A stretch of 64,000 bases of DNA from Croceimicrobium sp963977415. Its GTDB lineage: Bacteria > Bacteroidota > Bacteroidia > Flavobacteriales > Schleiferiaceae. The notes below the pieces were generated by a model. The model saw only the letters and a list, made by a program, of their open reading frames with translations, ran no database searches and was not told the DNA's origin. Both the position numbers and the translations under genes were made by a program. Below, one piece after another: positions 34,938 to 44,538 of this stretch (the first letter of the stretch is position 1; each line of letters begins with the position of its first letter). The stretch covers positions 323,268 through 387,267 of the forward strand of contig CAXBOS010000002.1 in NCBI GenBank assembly GCA_963977415.1, given 5' to 3'.

Positions 34938-35810
34938 TTAACTGAGGTTAAGCGCTAGATTAACATTAATTTTCTTTAGCATTTCCGTGGCCTTTTCATG
35001 GCCATAACTTTTCTTACGAAATTGCCCTACCCACTGCAAGCCTTTAATACTATTGGTTAGCCAAACTTCATCGGCTTTTTGTAAGGCAAAAGGAGAAAAT
35101 GCTTCTTCTTTAATGGTAAGACCAAGTTGAGGGGCTAATTCAATAACCTTTTTTCGCATAATACCCTTAAGACAACCACTGTCTAAAGGAGGCGTAATTA
35201 AGACATCTCCTTTTAAGATAAAGATATTCGCACTGATAGCCTCTGCTACTTCTTTGCGCTCATTTATTAGTAAGCATTCATCAAAATTGTTCTCCTTTCT
35301 GAAAATGCTCGCAATAGTATATAATTGAGCCGAGGTACTCTTTAAGTTCCCCAACATGCCACTATGTTTATAAAAGTCTTTGTAGAGCTCAATATTTAAA
35401 CCTTCCTCATTAAGCTGGTAGATACTGTCCGACAATTCTTCGGTTGTTATCAAAAAGTCAATATCGTTCGTTTCAGGAGTATACAAACCTCCTGCTTTTC
35501 TTACCACCAATAGTTTAATACGGGCAGCCTTATCACTAAGATGATTCGCTGCTAAAGTTTTACGAATTTCCTCTTCTAAATACTCAGGACTAAAAGTCAT
35601 AGGAATTTCCATGCGAACGATACGCATGGAAGCCATCAGCCTGAAGTAATGATCTTCCCAAAAGTTAATGCGGTTATTGGCGAATTTGATAGTCTCAAAT
35701 ATCCCGTCGCCATAGTTTAAGCCTCGGTTATTTACCTGAATACCCAAGTGCTTATTGCGAATTATATAGCCATTTAAATTATAGTCCATCATCATTTTTT
35801 CAGGGCGCAA
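34938..35810 (-). CDS. Class IV aminotransferase (aminodeoxychorismate lyase or branched-chain type)
   Basis: The protein has up to 290 residues; Met1 or one of Met6-8 could be the true start. NNRGLNYGDGIFETIK marks fold type IV PLP enzymes. A conserved Lys lies in NLKSTSAQLYTIA, and EAISANIFI matches the conserved Glu region. It could be PabC-type lyase, making 4-aminobenzoate for folate, or an amino acid transaminase; the sequence alone does not decide. It is cytoplasmic and transcribed alone. Confidence 0.8.
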   Translation of the reverse strand: MRPEKMMMDYNLNGYIIRNKHLGIQVNNRGLNYGDGIFETIKFANNRINFWEDHYFRLMASMRIVRMEIPMTFSPEYLEEEIRKTLAANHLSDKAARIKLLVVRKAGGLYTPETNDIDFLITTEELSDSIYQLNEEGLNIELYKDFYKHSGMLGNLKSTSAQLYTIASIFRKENNFDECLLINERKEVAEAISANIFILKGDVLITPPLDSGCLKGIMRKKVIELAPQLGLTIKEEAFSPFALQKADEVWLTNSIKGLQWVGQFRKKSYGHEKATEMLKKINVNLALNLS

Positions 35811-35821
35811 AGGTATAAAGC

Positions 35822-35856
35822 AAAAAACCCCGCTCCTTACGGAACGGGGTTTTTAT
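35822..35856 (-). terminator. Terminator of the T9SS hydrolase gene
   Basis: CCCCG at about 35828-35832 pairs with CGGGG at about 35845-35849. On the minus strand, T residues follow the stem. It lies just past the stop codon at 35872. Confidence 0.8.
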
Positions 35857-35871
35857 TATGAAAATGTATTT

Positions 35872-37512
35872 CTATTTCTTAATGAAACGCTGTACTGACT
35901 CACCCTCATTGGTTTGCACTTTCACAAAGTAGACTCCTGGAGTTAAACCTTCTACATTTAATTCATTAAAGCCATTGCTTAAGTTACCATTCATAACTAC
36001 TCTTGCAGTAGCATCAATTACTTGGTAGCTTTCAATATTAAGATTGGCATCGCTAATGTGTAATACTAAAGTTTTAGTAGCAGGATTAGGATATAAATCG
36101 ATACGAGAATTTAAAGCAAATTCTTCATTGCTTACAATATTCATTGTATTTATCATTCTTGGGGTTACATAACCTAAGATAGTATCTTGGTAAGTACGTC
36201 CGTAGCTTGGAGACATGTTAGGGTTACCTGCTAAGCCAGCCATGTGGTAAGTAATTACCGGAGGACCCGCAGAAAAAGTATCGCTAGCAATAGGACCCGC
36301 TGGATCCCACCATTGCCATGGCGCACCAACATTGGTAAATAAACTTGCCGATAAAGGCTGTACAACTGGATATAAACCTTCGGCAGTATTAACTGTGATG
36401 GTATCAAAAGGAGCACTAAAAATGTAGTTATAAGTAACACCGTAACGTGCACGAGCCGCTAAAGTAATAGGGTCGTTATAGGTTTGACTAGTGTAAGAGT
36501 TATTATTACCTAAAGCATTGGCTTTTACCATAAAAGTATTAGCACCTGATACGTCAACAACGTCATCTTGAGTAGTAGGAACTACAACCGTTCCATCACC
36601 GAAAGGAGCAAAAGGATCACGTACGCAATGGAAAGCAATCATAGCAGGATCACCAGCTTCTAACCAAGAGATGTCGGCTAAAGCACCACCCATGTTAACA
36701 CACATAGCAATGTCAGTAGATTGACCATTATCAGCGTAAAGGTTTAATAAACCATTAAGACCTTCGATATTTCCTACTTGGTTTGAATCTACGAAAGATG
36801 CACCAGTTGCAGGGTTAATGAATTTAGCGATCTCAACTTCAGACCATTTGTCTAAGGTAGCATAAGCTAAAGCTACATAACCACCAGAACCTTCACCGAA
36901 CATAACGATACGGTTAGGATCGATTCCTAAATTAGAAGCATCTGCCTTGGCAACACGCACTAATTCTTTCATATCATGAATGGCACGGTAAACAGCGTTT
37001 AGCAATTGGGCACGACGCACAAATTGGTTAGGATCTAATGGATTCCAACCTAAACGGTAATTAGCTGCAATAGCTACAAATCCACGCTTGGCTAACTTTT
37101 CGCACATCACAATAGCTGAGCTATCATTTTTTGAACCGTTGATACCGCCATTAATTCCAGGAGGAAGAAAGTTACCTGTATGAACATAGATAGCTAAAGG
37201 ACGATCCGTAGCGTTATCTCCTACTGGAGAATAAATATCCATTTTAAGATCTCTCACCTTCACATCCGAAGCTGGATCTGCTGGGTTGAAAAACTTAGCC
37301 GGAATCGGCTGACCCATTGCTAAAGCTGTTTTAATCTCGGTAACATCGGCAGCTACATTAGCTGGATTAGAGAAATTAGAGGTTAGGAAGTCAATGTTTT
37401 GCGCGTAAGAAACGTTGGCATTTACATTAACTTGACTAAACACTTCCGTGGTATATCGCTGAGCCACGGCAGCGCCTGAAAAGGCTAAAAGAAAGAATAA
37501 TGTTTTTTTCAT
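35872..37512 (-). CDS. Secreted alpha/beta-hydrolase-fold protein with T9SS type A sorting domain
   Basis: The 546-residue protein has a signal peptide (LLAFSGAAVAQ), a carboxylesterase-like domain (PLAIYVHTGNFLPP, then FVAIAANYRLGW, then IVMFGEGSGGYVALAYA), and a type A sorting domain (DLYPNPATKTLVLHI to the end, FVKVQTNEGESVQRFIKK). At the nucleophile elbow it reads GEGSGG where typical esterases read GESAGG, so the expected Ser is Gly208 and the only Ser is shifted to 209. Activity is therefore uncertain. It lies 38 bp downstream of a TonB receptor. Confidence 0.8.
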   Translation of the reverse strand: MKKTLFFLLAFSGAAVAQRYTTEVFSQVNVNANVSYAQNIDFLTSNFSNPANVAADVTEIKTALAMGQPIPAKFFNPADPASDVKVRDLKMDIYSPVGDNATDRPLAIYVHTGNFLPPGINGGINGSKNDSSAIVMCEKLAKRGFVAIAANYRLGWNPLDPNQFVRRAQLLNAVYRAIHDMKELVRVAKADASNLGIDPNRIVMFGEGSGGYVALAYATLDKWSEVEIAKFINPATGASFVDSNQVGNIEGLNGLLNLYADNGQSTDIAMCVNMGGALADISWLEAGDPAMIAFHCVRDPFAPFGDGTVVVPTTQDDVVDVSGANTFMVKANALGNNNSYTSQTYNDPITLAARARYGVTYNYIFSAPFDTITVNTAEGLYPVVQPLSASLFTNVGAPWQWWDPAGPIASDTFSAGPPVITYHMAGLAGNPNMSPSYGRTYQDTILGYVTPRMINTMNIVSNEEFALNSRIDLYPNPATKTLVLHISDANLNIESYQVIDATARVVMNGNLSNGFNELNVEGLTPGVYFVKVQTNEGESVQRFIKK

Positions 37513-37550
37513 CTGCTGTAATTATTAATGGTTCGAATTTAAGGAAAAAA

Positions 37551-40436
37551 TCATCGTTTATGATCAAACTCATAAACAATCGAAAAATAAGCAAGACGGC
37601 CGACTCTAGGGCCACCGTACACTTGAAAAACTTTATTATTTAATAAATTGGATGCGCCTAACTTAAAGGTTGAGTGCCAAGTATCAACCGTATAGCTCAT
37701 TTGAGCATCAAGTAGGTCATAGCTATTGATAAAGCCGGTAAATTGAGGCGAACCTTCAAATCGGAAACCTTCAATCCATTTATAAGTAACGGCGAAGCCG
37801 AAATTATTCTTAGAGCCCTTCTTTAAGCGGTAATTTCTTCCGCTAAAACTTAAATTAAACTTATTTTCAGGTGTATTAAAAGCCGGAATAATCGGATCCT
37901 CTTCGCCGTCTTCTGAAAGCTGATCAGCGTAAAAAGTTTCGGTAATAAAGTTTCGACCCGGATTTAGGTTGATGCTATTATAAGAGTAGTTTCCTCCTAA
38001 TGATAGGTGATCATCGATATAATAATTAACCCCGATATTTAATCCTTGGGTAGTTACCAAAGTTTGCGCGTTGGCGGCTACTCGATAGGCACGCACTGAG
38101 CGCACGAAATCGGGAACGTTCTGGTCGAAGGTTAGGTCTAAACCAAATTGAAAACCAATGAAACTGGTATACCAAGAATGGAAATAATTCACATCTACAA
38201 AGACCCTTTTAAACCAAGACCCGCGATAGCCAATTTCCGCCGTGGTAACTCTTTCAGGTTCTATTGGAGCTACATCGAAAAAGGTGAGATTATCGCGGTC
38301 TAATTGTGGTTGAGAGCGGTAAAAATCGAAAGACTCTAATGAAACCAAATTATTGTAACCATCAATATTACCTAGTAAAACCGCCCTACCCACATCATAA
38401 CGTAAGTATTGATCTTGTAAAGTCGGATTACGAATCGCACGACCTAAGCTTGTTCTTAAAGTATGCTTTGGATTAATATTGTATACCAAGGAAAAAGCGG
38501 GTGAGAATAGGTAATCAAAATTTTGATTCTTATCCATCCTTACGGTGGCACTAGCTTTTAAAACCTCACCAAAAAAGTTTGTTTCTGCTCCATAATACAC
38601 CCCAAATTCTTGATTGGTAATGGTGCGATATTCTTGGCTGATGATATTCCCAACACTATCGGTAACAATTGAGGAAGGAATAATCTCGTCGAAAATATTT
38701 CCACGTGAGTTAGGGGTATACATTCTGAAATTACCACCCATGCGCATCTTCACTCTGTCCGCTACTGTTAGCTGATACTCTCCCATAATATGATAAAGAG
38801 CCGACTTATCGTAAAATCGAGAACCACCCTCTGTAAAGGTTTTACCCGTTACATCATTAAAAATAGAGTCGTACTGAGCGGTACCGGGTGCAAATCTTCC
38901 TGTGGAAACAATATTTAAAAGGCTATCGTGGAATCCTGCTAACAATTCGTTGTATTCTCTTAAAATATCTTGGTACTCATTATTAAAGAAGGCCGAATCG
39001 AAAGTTGCGGCTCCTACATTAAAACCTGCTGCTGTTTGAAAGGCTTGATTAAAACGAAAAGGTCTTTTCCAAGCTGCCGCATAATTCTGATTCCAAGTAC
39101 CTTCATCGCCTAGCATAATATCATTCATCTTAAAGGCAGTAAGTACCGCATCGTAACTTTCACCTGCATCTTCATTGGTCGCATAGGCACGAATAAAGAA
39201 TTTATCCTTTTTCTTCACCTCTACGATATTCTGCATAAAGCGAATACCATTTAAACTAAATCGATTCTCACCTTGGTAAACCGTGGTTCCTGTTCCATAA
39301 TTAAGAGTATAGCTGAACTGTACATCCTTCTCGGTACGGTAAAAAAGACCAATATTTCCTTTAAAGTTGCGGGTATCGTAATTTACTAAATCTGGTTCTT
39401 TGAAACCAGGACGGTAAAAAGTTCCTAAACCTGGTACATCATTAAACTTCACATCGGAGAAGCTGCCTCTTTCGTTATTGGAAGCTAAACTTTCATCCCC
39501 GTATATATTAACCGCATCATAGCGACCAGGATTATCGGCTCCAACGTCGGAGTCATCGATGGGGTCGTAATTATCGGCTTCCCAATCATCAGCTCGTAGG
39601 TAGAAAAGGTTAATTTTAAAAGCAAAATCCTCGCGTTCTTTATTAAAAAGCTTGAAAGCTTCTGCATATCGAACGGAAGTTTCCGATAAGGCCCGCTCCC
39701 CTACTTTCTGACTAAAGGATAAGCCTTGAAAACGAAAAGGATCTTTGGTAGTCATCGAGATGACACCGTTAAATGCGCCCGGACCATAAAAAGCCGTAGA
39801 TGCGCCCGCGATGATATCCACATTTAAAATATCCAATTCATTGGCTCCTAAAAAGTTACCGAGTGAAAAGTTGAGGCCGGGTGCTTGGTTATCTACCCCA
39901 TCAATAAGCTGCAATGAACGAACGGGTGAAGTAGAGTTGAAACCGCGTGTGTTTATAATCTTGAAACCGATACTAGCCGAAGTTAAATCAACCCCCTTTA
40001 AATTCCCTAAGGCTTCATAAAAATTCGCGGCTGGCGTTTCTTTAATGGCTAAATTATCCAAGGCTTCTACCGTAAGGGCCGATTCACGTTGTTTAGCACT
40101 TAACCTCTGTTCAACTATATCCACCGAAGCTAACATTTGACTGTCTTCGGTGAGCTCAATAACAAGGGGTTCTTTCAGGCTTTTTACCACTACTTCCTTC
40201 TTCTGATAGCCGATAAAGCTTAGTTCTAAGGTAATTGGTAAGGTGTTTTTCCCGAGAGCTAAGATGAAATTCCCATCAAAATCGGTGGAAGTCCCTGTAC
40301 TAGTGCCCTTAAAAATCACGTTGGCCATGATTACTGCTTCCCCGCTATTTGCGTCTATTACCCTGCCCTTAATCTCTTGAGCAACAGAATAATGCCCCAC
40401 AAGAAGCAAGGCCAATAAAATGATTGTATTCTTCAA
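37551..40436 (-). CDS. TonB-dependent receptor with carboxypeptidase-regulatory-like domain
   Basis: The 961-residue outer-membrane protein has a signal peptide ending SVAQ, a carboxypeptidase-regulatory-like domain at about residues 21-105 (IKGRVIDANSGEAVIMANV), a plug (NIIAGASTAFYGPGAFNGVI region, there IIAGASTAFYGPGAFNGVIS), and a barrel ending in YFSIVYEFDHKR. No SusD partner is adjacent; the downstream gene is the T9SS hydrolase. It imports an unknown ligand using TonB energy. Confidence 0.9.
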   Translation of the reverse strand: MKNTIILLALLLVGHYSVAQEIKGRVIDANSGEAVIMANVIFKGTSTGTSTDFDGNFILALGKNTLPITLELSFIGYQKKEVVVKSLKEPLVIELTEDSQMLASVDIVEQRLSAKQRESALTVEALDNLAIKETPAANFYEALGNLKGVDLTSASIGFKIINTRGFNSTSPVRSLQLIDGVDNQAPGLNFSLGNFLGANELDILNVDIIAGASTAFYGPGAFNGVISMTTKDPFRFQGLSFSQKVGERALSETSVRYAEAFKLFNKEREDFAFKINLFYLRADDWEADNYDPIDDSDVGADNPGRYDAVNIYGDESLASNNERGSFSDVKFNDVPGLGTFYRPGFKEPDLVNYDTRNFKGNIGLFYRTEKDVQFSYTLNYGTGTTVYQGENRFSLNGIRFMQNIVEVKKKDKFFIRAYATNEDAGESYDAVLTAFKMNDIMLGDEGTWNQNYAAAWKRPFRFNQAFQTAAGFNVGAATFDSAFFNNEYQDILREYNELLAGFHDSLLNIVSTGRFAPGTAQYDSIFNDVTGKTFTEGGSRFYDKSALYHIMGEYQLTVADRVKMRMGGNFRMYTPNSRGNIFDEIIPSSIVTDSVGNIISQEYRTITNQEFGVYYGAETNFFGEVLKASATVRMDKNQNFDYLFSPAFSLVYNINPKHTLRTSLGRAIRNPTLQDQYLRYDVGRAVLLGNIDGYNNLVSLESFDFYRSQPQLDRDNLTFFDVAPIEPERVTTAEIGYRGSWFKRVFVDVNYFHSWYTSFIGFQFGLDLTFDQNVPDFVRSVRAYRVAANAQTLVTTQGLNIGVNYYIDDHLSLGGNYSYNSINLNPGRNFITETFYADQLSEDGEEDPIIPAFNTPENKFNLSFSGRNYRLKKGSKNNFGFAVTYKWIEGFRFEGSPQFTGFINSYDLLDAQMSYTVDTWHSTFKLGASNLLNNKVFQVYGGPRVGRLAYFSIVYEFDHKR

Positions 40437-40514
40437 GTTCCTTAAAAATTTTTAACAAGCCCCAAACTAAGCAATTCTTATTGAATAATGAACTAAGATT
40501 TAAGCGCTTATTTC

Positions 40515-40522
40515 TATTTTTG
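40515..40522 (+). promoter_or_regulatory. -7 box of the glycosyltransferase gene
   Basis: TATTTTTG matches TAnnTTTG and ends 5 bp before the ATG at 40528, implying a leaderless or nearly leaderless transcript. No clear -33 TTG is seen. Confidence 0.5.
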
Positions 40523-40527
40523 CCGAC

Positions 40528-41268
40528 ATGATAAACGGAAAAAAAATTGTGGTGGTTCTCCCAGCCTACAATGCTGAGAAAACTTTAGAGCGCACTTATA
40601 ATGAAATACCTTTTGAGATCGTTGACGAGGTAGTTTTAGTAGATGATAATTCTACCGACGATACCATCGGCGAAGGAAAACGTTTAGGAATTAAACATAT
40701 CATTCCACACGAAAAAAACAAAGGCTACGGTGGCAACCAAAAGTCCTGTTATAATAAGGCTTTAGCCTTGGGGGGCGATATCGTAATCATGCTTCACCCC
40801 GATTATCAGTATACGCCAAAGCTAATAGAATCCATGTCTTACCTTATTGCCAATGAGGTATATCCTGTTGTTTTAGGCTCGCGAATTTTAGGTAAAGGAG
40901 CCCTTAAGGGTGGCATGCCTTGGTATAAGTATTTGGCTAACCGTATTCTTACCCTAAGCCAGAACCTTCTAATGAATCAAAAGCTTTCGGAATACCACAC
41001 CGGTTACCGTGCTTTTTCTAAAGAAGTATTGGAGAGAACCGATTTTAATGTTAATTCCGACGATTTTGTATTTGATAATCAAATGCTAGCGCAAATTTTT
41101 TATGCTGGCTTTGAAATCGCCGAAATCACTTGCCCCACCAAATATTTTGAAGAAGCTAGTTCTATTAACTTTAAGCGCAGCGCTATTTATGGACTGGGAG
41201 TACTTAAAGTTTCCTTTCAATACCGCTTCGCTAAATGGGGCATTAGCAAACCAAATTACCTTTCCTGA
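40528..41268 (+). CDS. Glycosyltransferase family 2, dolichol-phosphate-mannose-synthase-like
   Basis: The 246-residue protein has the GT-A motifs VVVLPAYNAEKTL, DEVVLVDDNSTDDT and IVIMLHPDYQYTP, with the acidic site in HPDYQY. It has no membrane anchor domain, and resembles the cytoplasmic catalytic part of DPM1-like enzymes. It probably transfers a sugar to a polyprenyl phosphate, which would supply GT39-type enzymes such as the convergent neighbour. The two genes overlap by 13 bp at their 3' ends. Confidence 0.85.
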   Translation: MINGKKIVVVLPAYNAEKTLERTYNEIPFEIVDEVVLVDDNSTDDTIGEGKRLGIKHIIPHEKNKGYGGNQKSCYNKALALGGDIVIMLHPDYQYTPKLIESMSYLIANEVYPVVLGSRILGKGALKGGMPWYKYLANRILTLSQNLLMNQKLSEYHTGYRAFSKEVLERTDFNVNSDDFVFDNQMLAQIFYAGFEIAEITCPTKYFEEASSINFKRSAIYGLGVLKVSFQYRFAKWGISKPNYLS

Positions 41269-42920
41269 GCCGGTCTGCGAAAGAAATAAAATCCATTTTT
41301 AGCATACATAAGCTCTGCATCAGGAATTTCCTTTTGCAGGGCTTCTACTTTAGTGACCTTAGTAGAAATAAGTACATCACGATCAATATCACCGTGAAAT
41401 AACCATTCTCTATTAGTCGCTTCTGGATTTTCGTAATCTTCTATACGGGCATAAAACCAAGGGACATAGCTTTTATAGCCGTAGGTACTTACATATACTT
41501 CTTTTCCTTGCTGTGCTTCAAAAAATTCTACTGCTGCTCTTTGGCTGATGCGCTCTACTTTACCAATAAAGAATATTAGGCTAACAAAGGTCCATGCGGC
41601 TGTCCCGAAAAACAAAACGCGTGATGAAAATATAGGGTGCTTTTGTTGATATAAAGTATAAACGATCAATAAACTAATCATTAATATGGCCGGAATGAAG
41701 TCGAGCCAAGACCAAGGAACTTCGGCTTCTAAATTAGCCATGGCAAAAGCGTCCTTCTCAAATAAGAACTTCACCTCCTCTAAATGCAATCCCGCCCAAG
41801 GCAGAAGCGCAGAAATAAGCGAAACTAAAATGCCTATAAATAGCAGCAAAGCAAGCATCCAACGCGGATTTTTGCGCGGATATTCGCTCATTTGCCAAAG
41901 ACTTAAAGCTGCTAAAAAGCTGATGGGATAATAGGCCATCGAGCTGTAATGTATAATCTTCGTCCCTACCAAAGAGAAGAGTACTAAAATAACCACCAAA
42001 AGGATAATCATCCATTTTTGGAAATCGGCTATTTGGGTGTGAATACCTTTTATTCTACCCAATCCGCGTAAAGCGAAAACACTAGCGGGGAAACAACCGA
42101 AAAGTAGAACTACAAAATGATAACCTGGAAAGCCGCCATGTCCTGCATCGTTGGTGGTTAACAGCTCCCACTGTCTAATCGTGAATTCAATTAAGAAATC
42201 GGGGCCATGCAAACTAGCATCTATGCCAAACCACAGTAAAAATACCAGCAAGGCAACGAATGAATAGACAAAGAAATTCTTCAGGCTTAATCCAAAACGG
42301 AAAGAATGAAGGAAGGCATAAACTAAAACTGTCAGAAATATTATGAGATAGGCAACTGGACCTTTAGTTAGTATGGCTAAGCCAACGGAAACTCCGCCTA
42401 TTATTAAGTAATAGTGGGCTTTATGGGAAAGAAAAACGCGGTTAATATTATTCACCTTCCACAAAAAGTGAATCAGAAAAAATAAACCATTGAAAATGAA
42501 AAAGTTGAAAAGTGGATCGATAATACCACTCTTAAAATAAAGGAAAGGCAAAATACTACCAAACCAGCTAAGAGCCCATAAATAACCAAACTTACGGTCG
42601 ACTAAAAATTTACCACTGATGTATAAAAAAGGTAATACGATAATACCTAATAAGGCATTGGGAAAGCGAGCGGCAAATTCACTAATACCAAAAATCGACA
42701 TCGCTATAGCCTGAAACCAGAAAAACAGGGGTGGCTTTTCGGTGAAACGCTCGTAATTTATTTGCAATTGTAACCAATCACCCGTAACTACAATTTCGCG
42801 CGCTAACTCGGCGAAATTGATTTCGTCCCAGTCAAATAAGTGAACTCCACCCAAAAAGGGCAGAAAGAATAGGGCTGCTAAAAATGCCCAAAACCAAGTG
42901 TTTTTATCGAAATATTTCAT
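41256..42920 (-). CDS. GT39/ArnT-like membrane glycosyltransferase
   Basis: The 554-residue protein has about 11-12 hydrophobic segments. The first periplasmic loop has HLFDWDEINFAELAREIV with the catalytic-type Asp-Glu pair, followed by FTEKPPLFFWFQAIAMSIFG, both typical of ArnT and the PMT superfamily. Such enzymes use polyprenyl-phosphate sugars to modify lipids or proteins outside the inner membrane. It is third in a minus-strand unit after START-like and PAP2 genes, overlapping PAP2 by 4 bp, which points to lipid or LPS modification. Confidence 0.85.
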   Translation of the reverse strand: MKYFDKNTWFWAFLAALFFLPFLGGVHLFDWDEINFAELAREIVVTGDWLQLQINYERFTEKPPLFFWFQAIAMSIFGISEFAARFPNALLGIIVLPFLYISGKFLVDRKFGYLWALSWFGSILPFLYFKSGIIDPLFNFFIFNGLFFLIHFLWKVNNINRVFLSHKAHYYLIIGGVSVGLAILTKGPVAYLIIFLTVLVYAFLHSFRFGLSLKNFFVYSFVALLVFLLWFGIDASLHGPDFLIEFTIRQWELLTTNDAGHGGFPGYHFVVLLFGCFPASVFALRGLGRIKGIHTQIADFQKWMIILLVVILVLFSLVGTKIIHYSSMAYYPISFLAALSLWQMSEYPRKNPRWMLALLLFIGILVSLISALLPWAGLHLEEVKFLFEKDAFAMANLEAEVPWSWLDFIPAILMISLLIVYTLYQQKHPIFSSRVLFFGTAAWTFVSLIFFIGKVERISQRAAVEFFEAQQGKEVYVSTYGYKSYVPWFYARIEDYENPEATNREWLFHGDIDRDVLISTKVTKVEALQKEIPDAELMYAKNGFYFFRRPAQER

Positions 42921-43564
42921 CTTAAATCAATCCACTTTTTCGACCAAAATTCGGATTTAAGTCGTTGCGCCCAATAGCTAGCAAAAAAAGCAATAAAGGT
43001 CCCTAAAAGGGCTCCAGCGGTAACATCACGTAAAAAGTGCATGGATAAATACATGCGCGAATAGGCTACTCCCACTGCTATTAAAAGGCACATTATTTTC
43101 CATGGCCATTTAGCCACGCTTAATGCGATTAAACCCCAAGCCGCAAAGGCCGCTGTAGTATGTCCACTAGGGAAAGAGCGGTAATAATGAGGCTTTACCC
43201 CTGGTATTTGCCGTAAATCCTTCTCAATTATTTCAAAATACTTAATAGGCCTGGGCTCCTCTTTATTGAGCTGTTTCAGTACGCCGCTAAGCACCAGTGT
43301 AAGTAAAGCTGCCAATAACAAGGAAAAACTGAAATAGCGTTTTACAAAAAGCGCAGGCACCAATAATATGGGGAAAATAATACCATCACCCAAATAGGTA
43401 TAAATGGGAAAGAATGCATCTGCCCATGGAGCGTGCAAACCATTTATAAAGAGGTGAATTTCCTCTTTGGGGTAATTCCCCAAAAAATAAGCAGCCCCAA
43501 TTACACAAAGTGCTACTAGGGCTAAATATATTCTATGTTGACGAAAATGGGCCGTCAAGCTCAT
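42917..43564 (-). CDS. PAP2 family phosphatase
   Basis: The 215-residue membrane protein has the three phosphatase motifs: Lys97 with RP at 105-106 (KQLNKEEPRP), PSGH at 132-135, and SRMYLSMHFLRD, which fits SRx5Hx3D. The active site would face the periplasm and could remove phosphate from undecaprenyl diphosphate or lipid A. Placement next to a GT39-type enzyme supports a lipid-carrier or lipid A role. The exact substrate is unknown. Confidence 0.88.
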   Translation of the reverse strand: MSLTAHFRQHRIYLALVALCVIGAAYFLGNYPKEEIHLFINGLHAPWADAFFPIYTYLGDGIIFPILLVPALFVKRYFSFSLLLAALLTLVLSGVLKQLNKEEPRPIKYFEIIEKDLRQIPGVKPHYYRSFPSGHTTAAFAAWGLIALSVAKWPWKIMCLLIAVGVAYSRMYLSMHFLRDVTAGALLGTFIAFFASYWAQRLKSEFWSKKWIDLR

Positions 43565-43565
43565 T

Positions 43566-43955
43566 TTATGATCCTATAGTGTGGAGTAATTGATGAATTT
43601 GACTGTCCCAAAGTAGTTTATCTTCTTCCACTTCATCTTCTTCACTGTGATCAGTAATTATAATGGAAGTGTCATTGGTCAGTTCATCTACCTCAATGCG
43701 AAATTCGAAAAAATATTTGTTCCCTTCTTCTTCATCTTCATCCCAACGGAATCGAATAAATTGATCTTTCTTTTTTGCGATGCGGTAGGCGTCTCTCTCA
43801 TCACCATCCCAAATAAAAGTAAACTTGTCCCCACGGGAATTAACGTCATCTGAAAACCATTCTGACAATCCACTAGGTGTTGATAAATAGGGAAATAACA
43901 TGCCTGGTGAGGCCTTTACTGGAAATTCTAACTCGATCTTTACTCTATCCGACAT
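43566..43955 (-). CDS. START-like (SRPBCC superfamily) protein
   Basis: The 129-residue acidic protein has the START/AHSA1-like pattern (KIELEFPVKASPGMLFPYLS, then GLSEWFSDDVNSRGDKFTF), and the strand FRWDEDEEEGNKYFFEFRI. Its ligand is unknown, and it has no signal peptide. It is the first gene of the unit leading to PAP2 and the GT39-type enzyme, one base ahead of PAP2. Confidence 0.8.
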   Translation of the reverse strand: MSDRVKIELEFPVKASPGMLFPYLSTPSGLSEWFSDDVNSRGDKFTFIWDGDERDAYRIAKKKDQFIRFRWDEDEEEGNKYFFEFRIEVDELTNDTSIIITDHSEEDEVEEDKLLWDSQIHQLLHTIGS

Positions 43956-44382
43956 TTGCTTTGTATTGCATTGCTATTGATTGTCGCAATATATAAAAAA
44001 TTAAACCTGACTTTGATTAATAATTGCCTACTTAGCCTTTTAACGCGGCAGCAAAAAATGTATGGGCTATACTTCCAATCTTAGATCATTCTCCTTCCCT
44101 TGGCTTGAGATAATTTCTAAATCTAAAGCGATCTGCAACTAAGACCTAGTGCTGGGTTGATTCAGGTAGTGGATATCGCATCGAGGAATTTCTCATAAAG
44201 CTCTATTTTACCTAAAGTTTGCCTTGTGCTCCGTGTCACCATCATTGGCTACTGCCCTATGCTACAGACTTTTATTAGCTATTTTATATTTAACATTCTA
44301 CGCCAACCAAGTTTAAGAGTGAAAAACTAGTAAATTTCTCTTTGCGGATATAGATTAGTGTTTATATTTGCCGCCCGTAAAC
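43956..44382. other. Gene-free stretch before tRNA-Met
   Basis: These 427 bp hold no reading frame or stable hairpin that I can support, apart from the tRNA promoter at the right end. Confidence 0.5.
44341..44370 (+). promoter_or_regulatory. Promoter of tRNA-Met
   Basis: TTTG at 44341-44344 and TATATTTG at 44363-44370 are close to the Bacteroidota sigma-A consensus, with an 18-bp spacer. The tRNA begins 13 bp after the -7 box. Confidence 0.75.
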
Positions 44383-44456
44383 GGCGAGGTAGCTCAGATG
44401 GTTAGAGCGTCGGATTCATAACCCGGAGGTCGCGAGTTCAATTCTCGCTCTCGCTA
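44383..44456 (+). tRNA. tRNA-Met (anticodon CAT), not initiator type
   Basis: The cloverleaf is complete: acceptor GGCGAGG with TCTCGCT, D-stem GCTC with GAGC, anticodon loop TTCATAA, T-stem GCGAG with CTCGC around TTCAATT. The CCA is not encoded. The initiator hallmark of three G-C pairs in the anticodon stem is incomplete here, so it is an elongator Met, or less likely a lysidine-modified Ile tRNA. Confidence 0.92.
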
Positions 44457-44462
44457 CAAATA

Positions 44463-44493
44463 AAAAAGGTTGCCAAATTAAGCAGCCTTTTTT
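44463..44493 (+). terminator. Terminator of tRNA-Met
   Basis: GGTTGC pairs with GCAGCC (one T-G wobble) across an 8-nt loop, followed by six T residues. Confidence 0.75.
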
Positions 44494-44538
44494 GTTGAAT
44501 ATATGTCTGCTAAATCATCAGCGAGTAGCACTCCCTAT

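Noticed and set aside
35872..40436. SusCD polysaccharide utilisation locus
   Set aside because: There is a TonB receptor, but no SusD-like gene or glycoside hydrolase near it.
44383..44456. Initiator tRNA
   Set aside because: The anticodon stem lacks the full set of three G-C pairs.
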